A DNA stretch of 27,637 nucleotides from Byssothecium circinans (lineage: Eukaryota; Ascomycota; Dothideomycetes; Pleosporales; Massarinaceae), in NCBI GenBank assembly GCA_010015675.1, contig ML977016.1, forward strand, positions 234,641-262,277, read 5' to 3'. Positions 20,174 to 27,637 of this stretch are shown in pieces. A program made the translations under genes and the position numbers. Numbering within the stretch: position 1 is the first letter of the stretch; each line of letters starts with the position of its first letter. The notes below the pieces were generated by a model. It searched no databases. It saw only the letters and a list, made by a program, of their open reading frames with translations, and had not been told where the DNA came from.

Positions 20174-22718
20174 TCAGCATGACCATTGCTTTGCTTCGCC
20201 AATAAGCCTCTTCAATACCGGAGTGTACTCATGTTCGAATCGACCCAGAGCTCGAATCGAGAAGTGAAACTTGTAATTGGGGTATTCAATAGTGCTAAGG
20301 CTTGTGAGCATTGGCTTGACGAGAATAGTATGACGGAGATCGCTTACCAAGTACAGTTGAAGATACCTTCGACCGCCTCCTGGAGCCATTCTCCATTTGG
20401 CTGCTGACGGCGCCGAATAAGCTTGCGCACATGATGTTAGCATAATACAAATATTTCACTGTGGAAAACGTACCTCTAACCCCCGAGCAACAACTGCACT
20501 ATCTGGATAGCAAGCAGCCATTAGTCCAAGGACTGCCCAGGCTGTATTTACTACCTGACTCTCTTCGTTCTCGACGTATTCCCGGCGCTCACAGCTCTCC
20601 CAATGCTCACCCCATCCACCATCGTCCTTCTGCTTATCGAGAAGGAAGTGACAGGCGCGTCGGACTGCTTCGGACGTTGCGTATGTGTGACCTGTAGCAG
20701 CTAAACCCTCAAGGGCGAACATCGTTCCGTACGTAAAGCAAATACCCCATGACCCGTACCAGCTACCATCCAATCGCTGAGAGCTCATCAGGTACCCTGT
20801 AGCCGACTGAAGAACGGTTTCGATCTGTTTCTGCGAATGAGAGGGATAGTACTTGCGGAACATCGACAGTGCCGTAATAACGGCTGTCGTACATTCGGGA
20901 TACGAGTATTCGGCCATGCATCGGTCGAAGACCTCGGAAGGGTTCAGAAGCTCGATGTACGTGCCAACCCGGGCTTTCTCATAGCTTCCAAATCCATGGT
21001 CCGCGTTCTGCATGGTGAGGAGCGTATCAACACAATCGTAGAGGCGCTCTACGGAAATAATCTTGTCAAAGCCACTTCCCTCAAGTCAGTTACTGGAAAG
21101 TGTTGCGCTCGAAAGACTGTTTCGAATAGACTTACAGCTCCTCTTGTAGCAGAAGTGTCGCCTTCAATCCCTCCGCCGAACAATCAGACACGACATAGCT
21201 CTGATCCTTCGTACTAAACGGCCATCCTCCTTTCCTCTTCTGCCGGAATGGATCATCCAAATCGTCACGAAATTGTGACACTTCGAGGAACTTGTGGGCT
21301 TTGTTCAACACATCCTGGAATTGCGGATCTCGCCCCAGTCCGGCTTCAACAGTCGCGATGATGGAGAACGCGGTATCCCATAGCTGAACTCCGTTGGTTC
21401 CTGCGCAGTTCATACCGGCTTTGTCTCGCCAAAGATACGGAAGCATCTTCTCATGATGTTTTTTCACTGCCTCGCTCTTCGTTCCATCGCTAAAGTGAAC
21501 CACCACTGTGTGAAATGCCTTACTCACTGGTGCTATGTCGCTGTACGAGGTATTCTCGTCCTCCCGCCTGATTAGATCGCGTACCACGGTATTGGCTCGG
21601 TTGTATATCCAGGAAGGCCGGACGTACCATTCCCAAGCTCGGATAAAGTGGTTCGCTACCGAGATGAACTGGCTCAAGGGGCGCTTCCTGTCAAGTGAGC
21701 CGACGTTGTGGAGATGTGCACTGAAGTTTACCGTGTCGTACGGCTGGCAGTAGATCTCGCCTCGAAGCTTGAGTAGAAGATCGTTGAGCTCCATTTGACA
21801 CTTGTTCGAATATAGATACGACACTGGAAGGTATACGGCACGGCACTGCACCCACCATCTGCACGGATGAATTGGAACCCACGAGGGAAGAATCCTAACT
21901 CTGTGAGCTTATATTGTTGGTAGCTAGGCCCCGGAGTGATACATACCACATCTCTAACGGTACCGGTTGCACGCCCTCCCACTTATAGAGGTTGAGAAGT
22001 GCGAGCCAGTATCTCGCCCACTGTGGCGCCAGTGCTGCACCACCTGCCCTCGTCAATTGAAAGTCCAAGTTGTATCATGGTATGTCAACGACGCTTACCG
22101 AGTTCTTGAAGGCGTTTCCTCGCCTTCACAGCTACGCTATGCGTAGCTTTCATGCCGAGAATCCGTAGCGTAACATAATATAGGACTGTCGCAAAGATGG
22201 TCGAAGTACCACGAGTGTGGAGCCCCCATCCACCGTCATCATTCTGGTGATGGCAGATCCACCGCGTCATCTCAATCGCCCATTCGTCGGGGATGTTTCC
22301 TTTAGTGATGTACAACGCGAAGACGATACCCGGAAGGACGAAGCTTGGCCCAGCGTAGCTACACCCCCAATGCCCATCTTCGAGCTGAAGTTGCGCATAG
22401 AATAGCAAGCCGTTACGCGCAGCGTCAGAATAGGACTGAACTGCAGGCAAGTGTTCGTTTGGCTGCATATGTTAGATCAATTGGATAATGAAAAGGCGAT
22501 TTGGGAGTTACCAGTGGCAGACCGAGAAAATGCTTCTCTGCAAACGTCTGCGGTCGCGTTCTTGCACGGACGCTCTCGGAAAGATAGCTCCATAAATGCA
22601 CACCCTCTTCGTTTGTATAAAGTCGCCATCGGCTGGCATCAGTCTTGGGCAGGGAATCGCCTTTTTCCATCGCAAAATCGACCCAGAAAACTTTCACCAG
22701 GTTCAGACGGGAAACCAA
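20174..22718 (-). CDS. Oxidosqualene cyclase (lanosterol-synthase-like, variant active site)
   Basis: Seven minus-strand exons (22512-22718, 22099-22462, 21947-22043, 21136-21894, 20474-21074, 20348-20421, 20174-20294) give 740 aa, the normal family size. The family folds 2,3-oxidosqualene into a sterol or triterpene skeleton on the inner face of ER membranes. Seen: the catalytic acid motif SDCSAE (D460, equivalent to yeast Erg7 D456), several QW repeats (QLEDGHWGCSYAG, QNDDGGWGL, QRLDGSWYGSWGICFTYG, QKDDGGWGEHW, QQPNGEWLQEAVEG), MWILPSWVPIHP and GTNGVQLWDTAFS. The Tyr equal to Erg7 Y510 is kept (FGSYE, Y507). The His equal to Erg7 H234 is Gln239 (RWWVQCRAVYLP). Near the end the sequence is FNCTCTIEYPNYKF, like lanosterol synthases and unlike the APPGGMR of protostadienol synthase. 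Two acceptors (GTTAG at 21895, GGAAG at 21075) were chosen over nearer AGs because only they avoid stops. Product unknown; a second copy beside a housekeeping ERG7 is likely. Confidence 0.95.
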
Positions 22719-24040
22719 GCCGTAGCTAGGTAGCTATAGTTCTATCAAATTGAAAGTCGTAATCCAGATCAAAAGGCCCAGGAGCTAAAGTTCTTTCTGG
22801 TGATCAATTTCGACGGGCTTAAATCAGGTCTCAACTTATGCGAAGAGATAACAACGAAGTGGCGTAGTCAATATAAACGCGCCCTATAGCGGAACCCGGA
22901 TCGCCAAGGGTTCCGAAATCCATTCAGGTCCGATCCAGCTCCTCTCACATGTGGAAATAGAGGATGGAAGCCCCGAGTTTCGGCACAATGTATGGATAAA
23001 TCGCGCGCTGGTTTACCCTTTTTTTTCAACATCCCCAGCGCAATAATATAAAGCACAAAAGATCACTACAGTGGAATCCTGGTCGGTCTATCATTGCGCA
23101 AGTTCTAATTCGCTTCTGCGGAATAATTACTTACTTTCTCATAGCACCATCGCCAAGTTCTATATTGGTAAGACCGTGCCTATGGTGTCAAGCTACCTTG
23201 CTAGGGTTCCATAAGTAACAAGATGATCTTCTCGCCGTTGCCAAGATAGGCCAGTGAAAAGAACGACGTATAGCCTAGTATTCAGATGCTTGGAAAGTCT
23301 TAGAAAGTTTTGATCTTAGCGATTTAGCGGAGTCATGATCCACCGGGTCCGATGCTTTGATCGTTGGGAGAGGGCTTCCAGTCACGTGATCTCGCCATCC
23401 ATGGGTGATTCCGCATTGTCTTCCTTTAAACGTCGATGGTTGTTGCTCGATCCATGAACTACAAGATTTATTCTATTTGCTAATTTCTTTTCTCAAAAGC
23501 AATCTCTTTGGTGCATCCAAGTGCCACGGAGGATATGGCCTAAACTTAATACAACTTGGGAGCCAGCTCATAGGTGAGTGGTGACTTATAATCGCTTTGT
23601 GTTAAAGTGAGACTACAAATACGTTGAATAGCAATAGTTTTTATACTTTTCAAGACATATGTACAAGAAGCCTTGACTTGGGTTTGAAGACGTCACGTGC
23701 GCGGACATTCACCTTGGTAGATCACTGGGAGTCTAGCCCCAGTCTAGCGCCGCCCCACGCCTTGCGAGCTAGATGCAAGCATTGAAAACTGATGCTCATC
23801 AGAGCATGCTTACACCTCAAGGTGAAATTTCCTCTTGCTAGCATCCTCGCCGCCAGGCAAGAGGCGCTTAGCCAGCGGAGAAGGCTCTGCGTGATCTATG
23901 ACATTATTTTTCGTCTATAGATCCGCCTAACTCAAGGCAAAGAAGTGAACATCCCTCGTGATTTATGTTTATCGTCGTCGTTTCTTCGTCTGCGCAGCGT
24001 CATTAGTCAATCAGCGCTCTTCGTAGCAAGAATGCAGTAC
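22719..24040. other. 1.3-kb interval upstream of the cyclase
   Basis: No gene was supported. It holds the cyclase promoter and the 3' flank of the rhodopsin-domain gene. A possible TATA element (minus strand TTTATAT, 22871-22877) lies about 155 bp upstream of the cyclase ATG, and CACGTG palindromes lie at 23383-23388 and 23694-23699. Confidence 0.5.
22871..22877 (-). promoter_or_regulatory. Possible TATA box of the cyclase gene
   Basis: TTTATAT read on the minus strand within GCGTTTATATTGACTACG, about 155 bp upstream of the start codon. Its position fits a core promoter but no start site is known. Confidence 0.35.
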
Positions 24041-25394
24041 TTACATTGTGGTGATGCCCAGGTCAGCAATCATATCGTTATAGTCTGGCTTTGCACGTCC
24101 TACATGCACATTGGAAGGCTCTCGAAGCCATCCTGCGCTCGGTTCGCCTTCTTCACTATGGACGGACATGTTCGGACGGTTGACCAACTCATGGTATTCG
24201 ATATCGCTGACAAGGAATTCCGTTGTCTTGCGTATCACAAATTTATCACGGCTCGCAGGCACGCTCTTTTTGTGGTCACCCCGGCGACCGGGGGTCTTGG
24301 GAGTGCCGAACATTACGTTTGCAGATCGCCGCGAGGTCATTCGATTGCCTCTCATCATCTTGATGAATTGCGGTATAACGGGTAGGCAGGGTACGAGCAG
24401 AGAGCAGGTAATCTCGGGTATTGTCCATAAGGTGATGCCATCTGCGATGAAGTATGTGATGTCGTTCGTAGGCCACAGTTTAATGGTATAGGCTAGGCGC
24501 AGGGTCGACGAGGCAATTGTACTAATTGCAAATGTCAGTGGGGATTTGCTTTAGAAGCCCTGAAATAATGTACGTACGCAATGCCCAGAGCAAATAACAA
24601 GGATAGGCCCAGCCTCTGTGTTCTTGTCAAAGAAAGGTTCCAAATGACACGCTGGGGAAGAAGCAAAATGAGCATCTCGGAAGCCATGTTCATCACCGCC
24701 GATGCCACTTGATAGGCATGGCGGTCAATGCATTTGCCTTCCACAATCGGATTCCAAAGCTTCTCTCGTGGAGTGCAGGAGAAAATCTCCAGCATGGTGA
24801 TTGTGGCCCAAAACATGACATTCGCGACGATGAGACCGCAGGCGGCCCAGAAGGTGAAATTGCGCGTTCGCGGTGGGACGAATGCTCTCATGATCTGTAC
24901 GATGATTGCTAGTCGTAGCAATAGCATGATGACGTTGAACATGAGCGTAGCAGCGTGCGCAAGCTTAAGATGTGTCAGTGGCGGTTTTCGAAGGGTGGAG
25001 ACTGCACTGTACCGTCAGATATTTGATCAAGTTCTTGTATGGTATGTTCCATTGGTGTGCACCATAATGTAGCGGCATTGTCCGCAATACGGTCAACTCG
25101 AGTCCAAATCCAGAGAGGAGCGCACCCATAAGAAGACACACTGCTTTCGTTAGTTTGTAGATGCATATTACGCCACTGAAACATACCATCTTCGAAGAGC
25201 ACTCTCCGTATCAAGACCCACCTAGTATACAGCCGTATGCCCACGAACGGTGTCCCAATAACAGCTGCTAGGATACACAAGATCGTAATCTTCTTGTTGG
25301 AATCTTCAGGGTCCTCGAAGTTTGGAATGACACCTGGAGGGGGCTTCGCTGCTGGCCCCTCCATTATCTTCGCAATCTGTTCGGGGGAATACAT
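24041..25394 (-). CDS. Seven-TM fungal rhodopsin-domain integral membrane protein
   Basis: Four minus-strand exons (25187-25394, 25013-25140, 24578-24963, 24041-24521) with 46-, 49- and 56-bp introns give 400 aa. The layout matches the large fungal 'rhodopsin domain' family (PF20684-like): short N-terminus, TM1 (about 36-56), RLYTRW and FED at the start of the second helix, then LHYGAHQWNIPYKNLIKYL, WAACGLIVANVMFWATI, EIFSCTP with a Trp-Asn motif and GKCIDR, ASEMLILLLPQRVIWNL, LGLSLLFALGIA, and WPTNDITYFIADGITLWTIPEITCSLLVPCLPVIPQF. The last ~95 residues are a cytoplasmic tail. There is no CFEM domain and no retinal-binding Lys was identified, so this is not a light-sensing opsin by evidence. 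Members are frequent in subtelomeric and pathogen-associated gene sets; function unknown. An in-frame ATG at 25430 would add 12 residues. Confidence 0.88.
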
Positions 25395-26453
25395 AATGCG
25401 TCTGTCGCACAGGTAAGACCTTCGCCGCACCAGGGCGTGTGGTCGTGGAAAATGGGGAAGTAATAGCGAAGGGTTTGGCTACACCGCCAAGATATCAAGG
25501 TAGCAAGGATAGGACTAAATGCAATTCAAGCAATAGATCAAACCATATGAAAAGTGTAGAACAGCGCATACAACGGTATCTTCGCTCCAAGCAAGCTTGT
25601 AAATGCCACCGCCAGAATCCGCGCTGTCGGGCAATGGAAGAGGCAACAGCCACTCAGCAGGTGCGAGCGGCGTGATACACTCGGGCTTTGCCATGAATAC
25701 GGCCAATCGAAGCTCTACTTGAATACGGGTCGGCCCCTTTGCATGTAAATTATTTACCATACGCAGCATATCAGCACAGCATAAATTAGCTCCAACAGCT
25801 CCAACAGCGCCACCGCACGCCTGAATGTCCCTACTCCCAATTAGAACCCAGTCACGCAATCCGAGCCTTCTATGGACGGTTCGATTAGAGAAGGCAAATA
25901 CGGCAGGCTTATGCGCTGCATTGCTTCCCTGTTGCTTATTTTCAGAGTCGGCTGCTGATTGGTGGATGAACCGCTCTCGATGTCGACGAAGTACGGCGGG
26001 GAGGCGGACCATGTTCATGCCACCGAAGACCAAGAAGGCAGCTACTGTAATGGGGGGCGGGCCGAGAACAGGGGCCCCTGCAAACCACCCCTCGCCACTG
26101 CATGTACAAGGATAGGGTCAGCACGGATGCTTATCGATGTTTTGTTTGATCAAACCGCATTCTTCACAAAGAGTCCCTTCTCACTGGTTGCAGGTCGCTC
26201 GGACTCCGGGTTCTCAGACATCGCCGGCCAATTTTATGGTAGAGGTTGCATCGCATGACCTACTTTCCGGTCAAAAATCGATGTAACGTTAGCACAAGGA
26301 CACTGAAGGGTATTCCGACCGCCGGGAAGTCGAATGCCAGGCGCACGGGACGGGCGTAGATGCAGCTCTCGCTCGCTCGCAGAGTCTTTTATTCACAGAG
26401 GATTGTCGAAAAATTCGCAGTCAAGACTTGCTGGCTTAGGTGTCTTTGCAAGG
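25395..26453. other. 1.06-kb interval between rhodopsin-domain gene and FSH1 gene
   Basis: The flanking genes diverge, so both promoters should be here. A long minus-strand frame fills much of it and is listed separately. Nothing else was recognised. Confidence 0.5.
25515..26033 (-). CDS. Doubtful open frame, possibly a relic
   Basis: A minus-strand frame of about 170 codons stays open from a TGA near 26117 down to the stop at 25515. Its upstream part reads as a Gly/Pro-rich hydrophobic segment (GAPVLGPPPITVAAFLVFGG) followed by a basic stretch (VRLPAVLRRHRERFIHQ), like one transmembrane helix with a cytoplasmic flank. The rest is featureless with unlikely composition. There is no good ATG before the hydrophobic part: the first ATG lies after it. 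I do not recognise the family. It could be a missed exon of a small membrane protein, a broken gene, or chance in a promoter region. Confidence 0.2.
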   Translation of the reverse strand: MVFGGMNMVRLPAVLRRHRERFIHQSAADSENKQQGSNAAHKPAVFAFSNRTVHRRLGLRDWVLIGSRDIQACGGAVGAVGANLCCADMLRMVNNLHAKGPTRIQVELRLAVFMAKPECITPLAPAEWLLPLPLPDSADSGGGIYKLAWSEDTVVCAVLHFSYGLIYCLNCI

Positions 26454-27267
26454 ATGCGATTCTTGTGTCTCCATGGTATGGGGACGAACAGTCAGGTGTG
26501 TAGGATGATACCCCGCATCACATGTACTTTGTACCAGAATACAGCAGCTCATACGTGCAGATATTCGAATTACAAACTGGTATGCAGAGCTTTCATGGAT
26601 CTGACACGTTGTTAGCAACTACCATAACGGGCCTGCTCCTTTGACTGACCTGTATCTGCCCTAAGCTGCCATACGCCATGCTCTCGGCGACCACCACACC
26701 TACGAATTCATCGAAGGCTCTGTCCCCTGCCCACCCGCACCAGGTCTTAGCAATCTTACTCAGCACGACGATGAGTTCTTCCGCTACATCGATGACGATG
26801 ATGTAAACGCCTCTGGACTTACCGCGCTGAACGATCTCGAAGCCCTGATCCACGAATCCGGGCCTTACGACGCGCTTTTCGCCTTTTCCGAGGGCGCTGG
26901 CCTCGCTGCCTCACTTCTCGTCCACAGAGCGCGACTTCATGCTGCTTCTGGAGCTGAGCTGCCCCTCATCAAGTGCGCGGTCTTCTTTTCAGGGGGTGTG
27001 CCAATGGATCCAGAAACGGGCAGGTTGATGGATGGTGATACAGATGGGGAGGTCATTGATGTGCCCACGGCGCATATTTGGGGGAAGAATGATGATCTAT
27101 ATCCCACATTTGGACCGGTGCTTAGTAAACTGTGCAAGGCTACTTCGAGGGAGATATATATACATGATGGGGGACACAGAATCCCTGGCGCAGCGGATGT
27201 GGAGGCAGTGAAGAGCTGTGTGTCTGTAATTAGAAGGACTGTGGAGCTCGCCACGATATTTTGCTGA
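26454..27267 (+). CDS. FSH1-family serine hydrolase
   Basis: Three exons (26454-26495, 26561-26579, 26666-27267) with 65- and 86-bp introns give 220 aa; the second exon is only 19 nt. The alpha/beta-hydrolase fold of the FSH1 family (PF03959) is shown by the start MRFLCLHGMGTNSQIFELQT, nucleophile elbow FSEGAG (S95), a charge-relay Asp in WGKNDD (about D163) and HDGGHRIPG (H191). The motif EFFRYID also fits. Family members hydrolyse ester or thioester bonds; several sit in fungal metabolite clusters (LovG releases the polyketide in lovastatin synthesis), while yeast Fsh1 has other roles. No signal peptide, so cytosolic. It is divergent from the rhodopsin-domain gene and ends just before a transposon, raising the chance that its 3' untranslated region derives from the element. 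Confidence 0.9.
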
Positions 27268-27274
27268 TAAGGTT

Positions 27275-27433
27275 CGCGCTAACGTGTCCGTGCACGCAAC
27301 GATCATGTTCGCGCAACGATCGCGCAATACCAAAACAACTCACCCAAGAATAAAGCTATAGAGCCACATATAGTAGCTATTATCACGAGAGTTTTTTATG
27401 GAGTACTATATTGATACTTGCGATCAACTTGCG
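27275..27433. mobile_element. Probable terminal region of the right-hand transposon
   Basis: Between the hydrolase stop and the transposase stop lies about 165 bp. The outer part (about 27280-27327) has repeated short motifs: CGCAACGATC at 27295-27304 and 27312-27321, TTCGCGC at 27273-27279 and 27309-27315, and GTGCACGCA at 27290-27298. A TA at 27280-27281 could be the target-site duplication, followed by ACGTGTCCGTGCACGC as the terminal repeat. The other end lies outside the window, so the inverted repeat cannot be confirmed. Confidence 0.45.
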
Positions 27434-27637
27434 CTACTGATATTTACTTGGAAGCTTAACGTTGCGGCCGCGCCGCGTGGTCGTGGGTGGAGCTGCTGAC
27501 GCAGCCCCTGAGGCCTCCTCAGTAGCTACAGCGTTAACCACATGTTTCTGGCGCTTGTTGCTCTTTGTAGATGGCTGCAAGGCCTTTCTCTTGCCCTTTT
27601 TGGATAGCTGTAGAGCTTTTGCTGCGTCACGAGCCTC
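27434..27637 (-). mobile_element. C-terminus of a pogo/Fot1-like (DDE) transposase, cut by the window edge
   Basis: On the minus strand 67 codons plus TAG (27436-27434) are open to the right edge. The peptide is a basic, low-complexity tail (KALQLSKKGKRKALQ, then Ala/Thr-rich) ending RRGRNVKLPSKYQ. Tails of this composition ending with R-x-GRN-(V/I)-x-LP-x-KY/F are typical of fungal pogo/Fot1 DDE_1 transposases after the catalytic domain. The catalytic part lies outside the window, so activity cannot be judged. It is in the same orientation as the left-edge transposase, but its terminal sequence looks different, so the two are probably different families. Confidence 0.72.

Noticed and set aside
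20461..22729. Two separate genes or a pseudogene instead of one cyclase, because the unspliced frame is interrupted many times
   Set aside because: All six interruptions are removed by 45-70-bp GT-AG introns that keep phase and restore conserved motifs, giving a full-length 740-aa protein.
23945..24385. 146-codon plus-strand open frame
   Set aside because: Antisense to the last exon of the rhodopsin-domain gene, which reads in frame through the seventh transmembrane helix and tail.

Overview
The window reads as nuclear DNA of a filamentous ascomycete (Pezizomycotina). The signs are short introns (about 46-95 bp) with GT-AG ends in nearly every gene, fungal-type protein families (DUF7587, fungal rhodopsin-domain, FSH1 hydrolase, GRGGAGN/Par32 family), and pogo/Fot1-like transposase ends at both edges. 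Dothideomycetes is a plausible guess, but the sequence alone does not settle it. All gene models below were spliced by hand. Every junction keeps the reading frame and gives a protein of normal family length.

Left to right: (1) a Fot1/pogo-like transposon end with a 4x18-bp tandem array (1-~200). (2) A secreted GH13 alpha-amylase with a hydrophobic, GPI-like tail (minus, 576-2386). (3) A Ste7-type MAP kinase kinase (minus, 3724-5223). (4) The transcription elongation factor SPT6 (plus, 6753-11272), divergent from the kinase across a 1.5-kb gap. (5) A small GRGGAGN-repeat protein of the Par32/DUF3602 family (minus, 12764-13234). (6) A gene-poor 2.2-kb stretch. (7) The dynactin subunit ARP1 (minus, 15427-16757), divergent from (8) a TDP2-like EEP phosphodiesterase (plus, 17273-18355).

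From about 18.4 kb the content changes from conserved housekeeping genes to accessory ones: a DUF7587 protein (minus, 18646-19760), a complete oxidosqualene cyclase (minus, 20174-22718), a 7-TM fungal rhodopsin-domain protein (minus, 24041-25394) and an FSH1-family serine hydrolase (plus, 26454-27267). The 3' end of a second pogo/Fot1-like transposase (minus, 27434-27637) follows the hydrolase stop by under 170 bp.

The most interesting lead is the cyclase. It has the catalytic DCSAE motif, the QW repeats and the Tyr equivalent to yeast Erg7 Y510. However, the His equivalent to yeast Erg7 H234 is Gln. This suggests a paralog with altered product, next to an FSH1 hydrolase and a transposon; no P450 or transferase is seen in the window, so a triterpenoid cluster is only a hypothesis. 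No tRNA, rRNA, CRISPR array or clearly new system was found.
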